Source: Flavihumibacter petaseus NBRC 106054 (GTDB taxonomy: Bacteria; Bacteroidota; Bacteroidia; Chitinophagales; Chitinophagaceae). From it: DNA of 64,000 nt. Below are positions 35,392 through 43,545 of the stretch, piece by piece. The notes beneath the pieces are model-generated. The model had not been told where the DNA came from, did no database searches, and was given only the letters and a program-made list of their open reading frames with translations. The stretch lies in assembly GCF_000974785.1 (NCBI RefSeq), contig NZ_BBWV01000002.1, forward strand, positions 1,139,664 to 1,203,663, written 5' to 3'. Positions within the stretch are counted from its first letter, which is position 1; the number at the start of each line of letters is the position of its first letter. The position numbers and the translations under genes are program-made.

Positions 35392-36555
35392 ATGTCAAAC
35401 ATCCTGATCATTGACGACGAAAGGGCGATTCGCAAAACACTGGGAGAAATACTTTCTTACGAGGGGTATAAAATCGAGGAAGCATCCGATGGGGAAGAAG
35501 GCCTGAAAAAATTCAGGGAGCGGACATTTGATGTCGTACTATGTGATATCAAAATGCCCAAGCTGGATGGCCTTGAATTCCTGGACAAAGCCAGGGAAGC
35601 AAATCCGGACGTGCCCATCATCATGATCTCCGGACACGGCACCATTGAGACTGCCGTAGAAGCTGTTAAAAAGGGCGCGTTTGACTATATTTCCAAACCA
35701 CCGGACCTCAACCGCCTGCTGATCACCCTTCGCAATGCAATGGATAAAACCTCCCTGGTTACCGAAACCAGGGTGTTGAAACGTAAAGTCAGCAAGGTGC
35801 AGGAAATGATCGGTGATTCACCGGCCATACAGCGCATTAAGGATACGATTGAGAAAGTGGCACCTACGGATGCCCGCGTACTGATTACGGGAGAAAACGG
35901 GGTGGGTAAAGAACTCGTGGCAAGGTGGCTGCATGAAAAGAGTAACCGCTCATCCGGCCAGCTGGTAGAGGTGAATTGTGCTGCCATTCCAGGCGAACTG
36001 ATCGAAAGTGAGCTTTTCGGTCACGAAAAAGGCTCTTTCACATCCGCCATCAAACAACGCATCGGCAAATTTGAACAGGCGAGTGGCGGCACCCTGTTCC
36101 TCGACGAGATCGGGGATATGAGCCTCACCGCACAGGCCAAGGTACTGCGGGCGCTACAGGAAGGTAAGATCACGAGGGTAGGGGGAGAAAAGGAAATATC
36201 AGTAGATGTTCGGGTGATTGCGGCTACCAACAAAGACCTGCTGAAGGAAGTGGAGGAGAAAAACTTCCGGCTTGACCTGTACCACCGCCTTAGCGTGATC
36301 CTTATTCACGTACCGTCACTGAATGAGAGAAGAGACGATATCGTGCTGCTCGTTGACAAGTTCCTGGAAAATATCTGTGCCGAGTATGGCATCGCCAAAA
36401 AAGATATTGATAAGGCAGCGCTTGAAGCCCTGAAACAATATAACTGGACCGGTAATATCCGCGAATTGCGGAACGTGGTGGAAAGGCTGGTAATTCTGTC
36501 TGGTAAGGTAATACAGCGTGAAGATGTGCTCAATAACATTGTGCAACGCAGTTGA
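35392..36555 (+). CDS. NtrC-type response regulator without HTH
   Basis: A 387-residue protein with a receiver domain (Asp52 in VLCDIKMPKLDG, Lys100) and a sigma-54-type AAA+ domain: Walker A GENGVGKE (165-172) and Walker B FLDEIGD (234-240). The sigma-54 contact loop, normally GAFTGA, reads GSFTSA (212-217). The protein ends about 20 residues after NIRELRNVVERLVILSG, so the Fis-type DNA-binding domain of NtrC is absent. It could act from solution on sigma-54 holoenzyme or through a partner. No histidine kinase is adjacent. Confidence 0.88.
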   Translation: MSNILIIDDERAIRKTLGEILSYEGYKIEEASDGEEGLKKFRERTFDVVLCDIKMPKLDGLEFLDKAREANPDVPIIMISGHGTIETAVEAVKKGAFDYISKPPDLNRLLITLRNAMDKTSLVTETRVLKRKVSKVQEMIGDSPAIQRIKDTIEKVAPTDARVLITGENGVGKELVARWLHEKSNRSSGQLVEVNCAAIPGELIESELFGHEKGSFTSAIKQRIGKFEQASGGTLFLDEIGDMSLTAQAKVLRALQEGKITRVGGEKEISVDVRVIAATNKDLLKEVEEKNFRLDLYHRLSVILIHVPSLNERRDDIVLLVDKFLENICAEYGIAKKDIDKAALEALKQYNWTGNIRELRNVVERLVILSGKVIQREDVLNNIVQRS

Positions 36556-36560
36556 TTTGT

Positions 36561-37454
36561 TTAAGCCAGGCGTGGTTGCCCTTCATGGTCGGAAGCAAAG
36601 GCCAGCAGCGCATTGTCCGTTTCCAGCCAGTTAATGCCTTTGGCAGGAACCGGCCAGGCCTTTTGCTTCCCTGAAATCACGATGGAAACATGCGGAAAGT
36701 TTGTTTTCAATGCAGCAAGTGCATCCATCGGGTTATTTTCACAAAGCTGGGTGATCAGGTGGGTATAGATATGGGTGATCCCGTGAACAGCCAGCACATC
36801 GTTCAATGCTTCCCAGGACGCTTCTTTTCCCAGGTAGAGTACCGGCGTGCCGTTTTTGCGCAACAGCCAGGCCATGAATAACAGTGGTATTTCATGCGGT
36901 TCTCCGGCAGGTGTGAACAACAATGCTCTTCGTCCCGTATGGTACACAGGTCGCGGAAGGGATTCGATAGCCAGTACTATTTTTCTCAGGATCAGGTTAC
37001 TGCCGAAATGTTCCTGAGCCGGAATGGCCCTGTCGATCAGCCAGTACATGCCGATCTTCTCCAGGTAAGGGAACATGACTTCCAGTACCGCTTTTTCAAA
37101 TCCCAGGCGGAGGATAAGCGCATCGAGAATATGATTAAATCTCTGCTGGTCAAAAGCCTGGGTTGCTTCCAGCAACTGAAGCACATGACCCTCATGCTGG
37201 CAGCAATTTTCAATACTGTGGGCAAGCTGTTTTAGCTCGGTTTCCGTCATCGCCGCCAGGTGGGATATCTTGTGGCCGTATTTGTACAATAGTGCGAGGC
37301 GGAGGATGTGTTTAAGGTCTTCATCGTCATAAAACCGGTGGCCGCTTTCTTTCCGCTTGGCAGGACAAACCCCGTAACGCTGCTCCCATATCCTGAGGGT
37401 ATGCGCCTTAATCCCCGTCAGGTTTTCAATATCATTTATAGTGAAATGATTCAT
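36561..37454 (-). CDS. MerR-type regulator with B12-binding-like domain
   Basis: A 297-residue regulator of CarH/LitR layout. The MerR helix-turn-helix is HTLRIWEQRYG (residues 18-28) and SGHRFYDDEDLKHI. A helical bundle carries Trp138 and the Glu148-His149 pair (AIPAQEHFGSN), and a Rossmann-like cobalamin domain has His187 in GEPHEIPLL. The residue after Trp138 is Leu, where Thermus CarH has the second cobalt histidine (His132). The usual HxxG glycine is Pro. No carotenoid genes are nearby. It converges on the response regulator gene with five bases between stops. Confidence 0.82.
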   Translation of the reverse strand: MNHFTINDIENLTGIKAHTLRIWEQRYGVCPAKRKESGHRFYDDEDLKHILRLALLYKYGHKISHLAAMTETELKQLAHSIENCCQHEGHVLQLLEATQAFDQQRFNHILDALILRLGFEKAVLEVMFPYLEKIGMYWLIDRAIPAQEHFGSNLILRKIVLAIESLPRPVYHTGRRALLFTPAGEPHEIPLLFMAWLLRKNGTPVLYLGKEASWEALNDVLAVHGITHIYTHLITQLCENNPMDALAALKTNFPHVSIVISGKQKAWPVPAKGINWLETDNALLAFASDHEGQPRLA

Positions 37455-37522
37455 GTTAACAAATTATTGGGGTTGTGGCTGTCATATTTTTTGCCTCGCT
37501 GTTACAAATACACGCAGAATGG

Positions 37523-37530
37523 TATTTTTG
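37523..37530 (+). promoter_or_regulatory. Putative -7 box of lepB
   Basis: TATTTTTG fits TAnnTTTG 20 bases before the ATG at 37551, in the divergent region shared with the MerR gene. Confidence 0.45.
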
Positions 37531-37550
37531 TCCGAATATAAACCGCAAGA

Positions 37551-39107
37551 ATGACATCGAATCAAATCCTGATCGTAGCGCTGATATCTCTCCTGATCTT
37601 TATTTTACCCGCTTTTGGTTTATCAAAGCTATTTCAAAAAGCCGGAGCTCCGGGTTGGAAAGCCTGGATTCCCTTTTACAACACCTGGGAGATGATAAAG
37701 ATTGCGAAAAGACCAAAACACTGGTTCTTTTGGCAGTTTATCCCGGTGGTAGGATGGTTCGTGACACTGGGCATATATATAGAATTCATTAAATGTTTCA
37801 ATAAGTTCGGTTTTTGGGAACATGCTGCGACCTGCCTGGTTCCCTTTATATACTTTCCCTACGTGGCACTGTCCCCCAAAACCCGTTATATTGGGCCAGA
37901 CGGGGTAAAACATTATCAGAAATCCACTGCGCGGGAATGGATCGACGCGGGGGTGTTTGCGATTGTTGCCGCTACGCTGATCCGGACCTTCATTTTTGAG
38001 GCTTACGTCATCCCTACCGGGTCCATGGAAAAGACCCTGCTCGTGAACGATTTCCTGTTTGTAAGCAAACTCAGTTACGGCCCGCGGATTCCGAATACGC
38101 CGCTGGCAATCCCTTTTGTTCACCATACTATACCGGGAACGGATATGCGCTCCTATACCGAGGTCATCAAACTTCCTTACAGCAGGTGGTTTGCAAGCGC
38201 CGTAAAAAGAAATGACGTGGTGGTGTTCAATTTTCCCACAGGCGATACCGTCATCAATAAACCGGAGTTTCAGTCCGTCAATCCTTATTACGACGCAGCC
38301 CGCATGATCGGCAATGGCAGTCTCGATGCCGGCCGCAGGGAGATCCTGGCAAATCCGGACGCCTATCCGCTCGTTATCCGGCCGGTCGACAAGCGGGAAA
38401 ATTACATCAAGCGTTGTGTGGCTATTGGCGGCGACACACTCGAAGTAAGGGACGGCCGGGTTTACATCAACAGCCAGCCCGGTTTCGAACCGCCGCATTC
38501 GCAAATCCAGTATGAAGTGGAAACAAATGGTCAGCCGATGAACGCTGAAACGATGCTGGAAGAGTACAATATCGATATTGAAAACCCGGAAGAGCTGACC
38601 AGCCTGGGTGGCAATAAATTCAATATGCTGCTGACCAATGAGGCAGTTGCGAAGATGAAACAGTCAGGAATTGCGAAATCCATCAAGCCGCAACTGATGC
38701 ATGCAAACATGATCGATCCCCGTTTATGGGGACAACTATGCTATCCGTATGATACCCTGCACAAATGGACGGTAGACGACTTCGGCCCGCTCTGGATCCC
38801 CGAAAAAGGCAAGACACTTACCCTGACACCGGAGAATTACTCACTTTACGAGCGCGCGATCCGGGTTTACGAGAACAATACGCTGGAACAAAAAAATGGT
38901 CAGTTTTTCATTAATGGAGTAGCTTCGAACCAGTATACCTTCAAAATGAACTATTACTGGATGATGGGAGACAACCGCCACTATTCCCAGGATAGCCGTT
39001 TCTGGGGATTCGTGCCTGAAGACCATGTAGTAGGCGAAGCCTGGATCATCTGGATGAGTGTGAAAAACGGTATACGCTGGAACCGCCTGTTCCGGAGCAT
39101 TAAATAA
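37551..39107 (+). CDS. lepB: Signal peptidase I, long form
   Basis: A 518-residue S26A peptidase that removes Sec signal peptides at the periplasmic face. The N-terminal 120 residues contain two or three hydrophobic segments with GAPGWKAWIPFYNTW, a DUF5684-like module. Another helix precedes the nucleophile Ser158 in YVIPTGSMEKT. The general-base lysine is Lys287 in KRCVAIGGD. The final box MMGDNRHYSQDSRFWGFVPE is intact. It is much longer than E. coli LepB (324 residues) because of insertions between and after the catalytic boxes. cdd follows 14 bases later. Confidence 0.93.
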   Translation: MTSNQILIVALISLLIFILPAFGLSKLFQKAGAPGWKAWIPFYNTWEMIKIAKRPKHWFFWQFIPVVGWFVTLGIYIEFIKCFNKFGFWEHAATCLVPFIYFPYVALSPKTRYIGPDGVKHYQKSTAREWIDAGVFAIVAATLIRTFIFEAYVIPTGSMEKTLLVNDFLFVSKLSYGPRIPNTPLAIPFVHHTIPGTDMRSYTEVIKLPYSRWFASAVKRNDVVVFNFPTGDTVINKPEFQSVNPYYDAARMIGNGSLDAGRREILANPDAYPLVIRPVDKRENYIKRCVAIGGDTLEVRDGRVYINSQPGFEPPHSQIQYEVETNGQPMNAETMLEEYNIDIENPEELTSLGGNKFNMLLTNEAVAKMKQSGIAKSIKPQLMHANMIDPRLWGQLCYPYDTLHKWTVDDFGPLWIPEKGKTLTLTPENYSLYERAIRVYENNTLEQKNGQFFINGVASNQYTFKMNYYWMMGDNRHYSQDSRFWGFVPEDHVVGEAWIIWMSVKNGIRWNRLFRSIK

Positions 39108-39121
39108 CAACAGTAACCGCC

Positions 39122-39616
39122 ATGCAGGAGCATTCGTATCAATTCTCCTATGCACTTTACGACAGCATTGATGACCTGACGGAGGAAGATGCATGGCTCT
39201 TATCGGAAGCGCGGGAAGTTACTGAACATGCCTATGCGCCCTATTCGAATTTTCATGTTGGCGCTGTTGCAAAACTGTCGAATGGCGAGATCCTTGCGGG
39301 TTCCAATCAGGAAAATGCATCGTTTCCCGTGGGGCTTTGTGCTGAACGGGTGTTGCTGGCATCCATTGCCTCCCTGTTTCCGAAAGTTCCGATTGAATCT
39401 ATTGCCTTAAGTTATCGCAGCAGCCTGGTGGACAGTGATCATCCCATTACGCCTTGTGGCATTTGCCGCCAGAGCCTGCAGGAATATGAGAAGCGGGTAA
39501 AACATCCGATAAGGCTGATACTCGGTGGTATGGAAGGAAAGGTCATTATCATACCTGCCGCCAGCATGTTGCTGCCACTGAGTTTTAGTCCGGAAGATAT
39601 GGGTAACGGGCGCTGA
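39122..39616 (+). CDS. cdd: Cytidine deaminase
   Basis: A 164-residue zinc-dependent deaminase converting cytidine and deoxycytidine to uridines in pyrimidine salvage. The zinc site is Cys73 and Glu75 in GLCAERVLLA, with Cys112 and Cys115 in TPCGICRQ. Upstream, AYAPYSNFHVGAVA and NQENASFPVG bind the nucleoside. Length is slightly above the tetrameric form (about 130) because of an N-terminal extension. It lies 14 bases after lepB. Its stop abuts the stop of the convergent alkyltransferase gene. Confidence 0.93.
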   Translation: MQEHSYQFSYALYDSIDDLTEEDAWLLSEAREVTEHAYAPYSNFHVGAVAKLSNGEILAGSNQENASFPVGLCAERVLLASIASLFPKVPIESIALSYRSSLVDSDHPITPCGICRQSLQEYEKRVKHPIRLILGGMEGKVIIIPAASMLLPLSFSPEDMGNGR

Positions 39617-40108
39617 TCAGAAGAGCGTTTGCACACCCCATGCAATCTTTTGTTCATGCTGCAACAACCAACGTTTACGGGATAGTCCGCCGGCATATCC
39701 TACAAGATCTCCTTTTGCGCCAATCACCCGGTGGCAGGGAACGATGATCGCAATCCGGTTCCTGCCATTGGTGCTGGCTGCTGCCCTGATGGATTTGGGA
39801 TCACCGAGCTTACGGGCAAGCTCGGTATAGGAAATTGTTTTACCGTAAGCGATACCACAAAGTTCCGACCAGACAGATTGCTGAAAACTGGTACCTTCCT
39901 GGTGAACGGGCAATTCGAATTGCCTCCTGACACCCTGGAAATATTCAATGAGTTGCTCTGTACAATTCTGCAGGAGCGGCGAATACTCTCCCGCAGCCGG
40001 CAATTCCAGGTGTTCGTCCTCCCGGCAGAAGTGAACTTCTTCGATGTAACTGCTGGTGGCCGTGATTCGAATCAATCCGATAGGCGATTGGTAATAAGCC
40101 GTCGGCAT
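39617..40108 (-). CDS. ogt: Methylated-DNA-protein-cysteine methyltransferase
   Basis: A 163-residue suicide repair enzyme that takes the alkyl group from O6-alkylguanine. The acceptor Cys125 is in IIVPCHRVIG. TSFQQSVWSEL, SYTELARKLG and the asparagine hinge region STNGRNR are conserved. The Ada regulatory domain is absent, so it is the Ogt/MGMT form. The csaA gene ends 7 bases upstream on the same strand, suggesting co-transcription. Confidence 0.92.
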   Translation of the reverse strand: MPTAYYQSPIGLIRITATSSYIEEVHFCREDEHLELPAAGEYSPLLQNCTEQLIEYFQGVRRQFELPVHQEGTSFQQSVWSELCGIAYGKTISYTELARKLGDPKSIRAAASTNGRNRIAIIVPCHRVIGAKGDLVGYAGGLSRKRWLLQHEQKIAWGVQTLF

Positions 40109-40115
40109 GCTGGTT

Positions 40116-40445
40116 TTACCCTATTTTATGGCCGTTTTCCACAGCACGTTCGGGTTGTAATAAAACTACATCATTGTTTTCATTGTATATGCCCAGTACA
40201 AGGCATTCGCTGACGAAGTTGGCGATCTGTTTAGGAGGAAAGTTCACCACGGCCACCACCTGCTTTCCGATCAGGGCTTCTGCTGAATAAAGTGCTGTGA
40301 TCTGGGCAGACGACCTTTTCATACCAATTGCACCAAAATTGATTTCCAGTTGCCAGGCAGGCTTTTTCGCTTTGGGAAATGCATTGACAGCTTCGATCGT
40401 TCCCACCCGTATGTCTATTTTTTCAAAATCATTCCAGCTGATCAT
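40116..40445 (-). CDS. csaA: CsaA family tRNA-binding protein
   Basis: A 109-residue single OB-fold protein. It begins WNDFEKIDIRVGTIEAVNAF and contains LEINFGAIGMKRSSAQIT and VVNFPPKQIANFVSECLVLG, all hallmarks of CsaA/Trbp111-like tRNA-binding domains. Known members dimerise and bind tRNA, and Bacillus CsaA has export-chaperone activity. Its stop lies 7 bases before the start of ogt. Confidence 0.92.
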   Translation of the reverse strand: MISWNDFEKIDIRVGTIEAVNAFPKAKKPAWQLEINFGAIGMKRSSAQITALYSAEALIGKQVVAVVNFPPKQIANFVSECLVLGIYNENNDVVLLQPERAVENGHKIG

Positions 40446-40516
40446 CTTTTTTGGCTCAAAGTACTAGGCAATCCGTAAATTCAAACCCCTATTTATTCAC
40501 AAACCGATTGTTTATT

Positions 40517-41944
40517 ATGGCTCGCAAATCAGATTCGCGGAGAAAATTTCTTCAATCCACATCCCTGGCAGCTGCGGGATTTTTTATCGTTCCCCGGCAT
40601 GTACTGGGTAAAGGTTATGTAGCACCCAGTGATACCCTTAATGTTGCCGGCATTGGTGCAGGCGGTAAGGGTGAAAGCGATCTTTCCGAATTTTTTAAAA
40701 CAGGCAAAGTAAATATTGTTGCCCTCGCCGATGTTGACGACCGTCAGGCAGTCAATTCCCGGAAAGCGTATCCCAAAGCGCGTTATTACAAGGACTTTCG
40801 TGAAATGCTGGACAAGGAAAAGAAGAATATTGATGCAGTTTCCATATCCACTCCTGACCATACACACGCCAATGCTACGCTTGCAGCAATGAAGCTCGGC
40901 AAGCACGTATATACGCAGAAACCGCTCACCCATGATATCTACGAAGCAAGGCTGTTGACAGAAGCAGCAAAAAAGTATAAAGTGGTGACCCAGATGGGTA
41001 ACCAGGGTGGAAGTGGCGATGGCGTTCGCCGCGCTAAAGAACTGATCGATGCCGGTATGATCGGTGACGTTACCGAAGTACATGCATGGACGAACCGTCC
41101 CGTATGGCCACAGGGTATCGCAACACCAACCGGTAAGTTTGATGTTCCCAAAGAACTCGACTGGGATCTCTGGCTCGGACCTGCTAAAGCGATCGATTAC
41201 AATCCGGCTTACCTGCCTTTTAACTGGCGTGGATGGTGGGCTTTCGGTACGGGTGCACTGGGTGACATGGCCTGCCATATCATGGATCCAATTTACCGTA
41301 TCCTGCCTATCCTGTATCCTTCTTCAGTGGAATGCAGCGTGGCCAATATCTGGAAAGACATGTGGGTAGAAGGCAATTTTACCGATAGTTGTCCCCCTTC
41401 GTCTATTATTCACCTCAACTACCCCCGCACCGACGGCAAAGGCAATATCAAAGTCTCCTGGCATGATGGCGGCCTGCTGCCTGTGCGCCCGGATGAATTG
41501 CTACCCGAAGAAGCATTCGGTAACTGGGATGGTGGTGTGCTGTTTATCGGCACCAAAGGAAAATTGCTGGCTGATTGTTATGGTCAGAATCCCAGACTGC
41601 TGCCTACACTCAAAATGAAGGAAACTTTACCGCCGGCAACCATTGCACGTGTTCCGGAAGGTCACTATGCACAGTGGGTAAATGCCTGTATCGCAGGGTA
41701 TGGCAAACAGACAACCAGTTCACCATTTGAATATGCCGGTCCTTTCACGGAAAGCATCCTCATCGGAAACCTCGCGATCCGCAGCTGGATGATGCAGAAC
41801 CCCAATCTCAAAGGATGGAATGACAAGTACATGGGCCGCAAGACTCTGCTGTGGGATGCCAAGAACATGCGCATCACCAACTTTGAAGAAGCCAACCAGT
41901 TCGTGAAGCGCGAGCGTCGCCCGGGTTGGGAATTAAGCCTGTAA
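40517..41944 (+). CDS. Gfo/Idh/MocA family oxidoreductase, Tat-exported
   Basis: A 475-residue NAD(P)-dependent sugar or inositol oxidoreductase. The N-terminus has a twin-arginine signal (DSRRKFLQSTSLAAAGFF), so the folded, cofactor-loaded enzyme is probably exported to the periplasm. The dinucleotide site is LNVAGIGAGGKG, and YTQKPLTHD stands in for the usual EKP lysine box. A C-terminal alpha/beta domain follows. ATG 40517 was chosen because it places the Tat motif near the N-terminus; the frame opens 22 codons earlier. The substrate is unknown. A strong terminator follows. Confidence 0.9.
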   Translation: MARKSDSRRKFLQSTSLAAAGFFIVPRHVLGKGYVAPSDTLNVAGIGAGGKGESDLSEFFKTGKVNIVALADVDDRQAVNSRKAYPKARYYKDFREMLDKEKKNIDAVSISTPDHTHANATLAAMKLGKHVYTQKPLTHDIYEARLLTEAAKKYKVVTQMGNQGGSGDGVRRAKELIDAGMIGDVTEVHAWTNRPVWPQGIATPTGKFDVPKELDWDLWLGPAKAIDYNPAYLPFNWRGWWAFGTGALGDMACHIMDPIYRILPILYPSSVECSVANIWKDMWVEGNFTDSCPPSSIIHLNYPRTDGKGNIKVSWHDGGLLPVRPDELLPEEAFGNWDGGVLFIGTKGKLLADCYGQNPRLLPTLKMKETLPPATIARVPEGHYAQWVNACIAGYGKQTTSSPFEYAGPFTESILIGNLAIRSWMMQNPNLKGWNDKYMGRKTLLWDAKNMRITNFEEANQFVKRERRPGWELSL

Positions 41945-41964
41945 GGTTTTTGCAGCATAAAATT

Positions 41965-42012
41965 ATCAGGAGTGTAACCACTGTTATCAGCAATTACACT
42001 CCTGATTTTTTT
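41965..42012. terminator. Bidirectional terminator, 13-bp stem
   Basis: ATCAGGAGTGTAA (41965-41977) is the exact complement of TTACACTCCTGAT (41994-42006) and is followed by TTTTTTT. It serves the oxidoreductase gene and could also serve the convergent dps gene. Confidence 0.85.
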
Positions 42013-42481
42013 ATCCGAGGTAAGAACGGATCATCCAGGCCATTTTTTCGTGCTGGCGCAGAATGCCGGTCAGCAGATCCGCAGATCCGGTGTCTTTGAG
42101 TTTTTCCGAAAGCTCATCAATATCCTTCCTGATGGTGCGGATAAGTGTTTCATGATCACTGAGAAGATTTGTCAGCTGTTCCTGCTGGTGATTGGTATAA
42201 TCAGGTTCCAGCAGGCGGGTGATTTCCAGCAGGTCTTTCAACCGGCCTGTTGCATAATGGCCGAGCATGCGTACACGTTCTGCAATTTCATCTATTGTCT
42301 CTGCGAGTTGTTCATACTGACCTTCATAAAAGAGATGCATTTCATGAAAGTTATCGCCTTCATAATTCCAGTGATAATTCCTTGTCTTCATGTAGAGCAC
42401 ATGCTCATCTGCCAGTAAAGTGTTGAGGATAAGTGATACTGCTTCCGAGTTCTTGGCACTGATGCCGATATCTGCTTTCAT
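42011..42481 (-). CDS. dps: Dps family DNA-starvation/ferritin-like protein
   Basis: A 156-residue four-helix protein forming dodecamers that oxidise and store iron and protect DNA. The inter-subunit ferroxidase ligands are in TRNYHWNYEGDNFHEMHLFY and QLAETIDEIAERVRML. Length is normal. A TACATTTG box lies 24 bases before the ATG. The gene is monocistronic and converges with the oxidoreductase gene across a shared terminator. Stress induction is expected for the family, but no operator was recognised. Confidence 0.93.
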   Translation of the reverse strand: MKADIGISAKNSEAVSLILNTLLADEHVLYMKTRNYHWNYEGDNFHEMHLFYEGQYEQLAETIDEIAERVRMLGHYATGRLKDLLEITRLLEPDYTNHQQEQLTNLLSDHETLIRTIRKDIDELSEKLKDTGSADLLTGILRQHEKMAWMIRSYLG

Positions 42482-42505
42482 AACAATCTGATTTAATACT
42501 TAAAT

Positions 42506-42513
42506 CAAATGTA
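42506..42513 (-). promoter_or_regulatory. Putative -7 box of dps
   Basis: TACATTTG on the minus strand, 24 bases before the ATG at 42481. No -33 TTG at a suitable distance was seen. Confidence 0.45.
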
Positions 42514-42529
42514 ATGAATCATTGGCTAG

Positions 42530-43405
42530 TCACTCGCCTAGAAGTTGGCTGAGTTGCATTAACTCTTCGTATTTGTAGCGCTGGCTGTCGTTGTCAAAAC
42601 AGCGCGCAAACTCTTCCAGCAGGATCTGGATGATGCGGATATTGGTGAGTGGTCGGAAGAAATGCGCGGTGGGAGGTACGGAGATTCTCCGGAAATAGGT
42701 CTCCACATCTTTTTGGGAATATACCTGGCCGCTCATGGGATCAATGAAGAAACTGATGCGGTTGGAAGGGTTATTGGGCAATGCATCCCACTGTCCCTGT
42801 TCCACATCGAAATATGCCAGAATATGTTGCCTGGGGATTGGGATTGCACGAATGGGAATATCCAGCAGGTCGCAAAGCACCAGGTAAAGTATTCCGTTGC
42901 TGATGGCATTTCCCTTTTTTGATTCCAGCACATTATTCAGGAGGAAATCATTGGGTTCACTGTAGTTGATATCCGTGCCTTTCAGGTGATAATAATTGTA
43001 CAGGATGGTGGTCAGCACATTGGTCTGTTCCAGCGGTGTCAGGTAATTGTTCAGCTCCAGCCAGATATTGCGCCTCATTTTTTCAATATCCTGCAATACC
43101 TGGCTGACCTGCAGGTCAGGATAACGGAATTTGGATACCAGCAGGGCACCGGCTAAAAGATCAGGCTCCGGCAACGCTTTCCAGCGGGCGAAATCCTGGG
43201 ACAATTCACAGTATTGAAGGCGGTGAATCAGTAATTCGATCCGTTCCTGAACAGCTTCTTCCGGGGTGTTTTCCCAAAGATGTTCCAGGTTGGGGATGAT
43301 GTTTGAGCCGAGACTGAGGATACGGTCACTAACCGTACTATAAACCTCGATGTCGGGATCATCGATCAGGTGGAAAAGGGCTGATATTTCACGGGTTTCT
43401 TCCAT
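42530..43405 (-). CDS. SirB1-type transglutaminase-like protein
   Basis: A 291-residue soluble protein. HEAT-like helices (about residues 1-110) precede a transglutaminase-like region with KKGNAISNGILYLVLCDLLD, IPRQHILAYF and FFIDPMSGQV, the layout of SirB1/YchA proteins. In that group the classical catalytic cysteine is not obviously conserved, so catalytic activity is uncertain. ATG 43405 (MEETREISALFHLI) was preferred over a start 25 codons upstream with poor composition. The function is not established. Confidence 0.75.
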   Translation of the reverse strand: MEETREISALFHLIDDPDIEVYSTVSDRILSLGSNIIPNLEHLWENTPEEAVQERIELLIHRLQYCELSQDFARWKALPEPDLLAGALLVSKFRYPDLQVSQVLQDIEKMRRNIWLELNNYLTPLEQTNVLTTILYNYYHLKGTDINYSEPNDFLLNNVLESKKGNAISNGILYLVLCDLLDIPIRAIPIPRQHILAYFDVEQGQWDALPNNPSNRISFFIDPMSGQVYSQKDVETYFRRISVPPTAHFFRPLTNIRIIQILLEEFARCFDNDSQRYKYEELMQLSQLLGE

Positions 43406-43545
43406 CGGTACAAGGGTTAACAGAATCAGCTTCCTTACTATGACGCGTAAGTGCCGCAGATTATTGTTACCATTATGCAAATAAATTTCGGTCCGCCTGG
43501 CTGAACAGCGGCCTTTTACTTATCCACACCCGTTAATATCAGCAG

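Noticed and set aside
42530..43405. Active transglutaminase enzyme
   Set aside because: The SirB1-like region lacks an obvious catalytic cysteine in the expected place, so no enzymatic claim is made.
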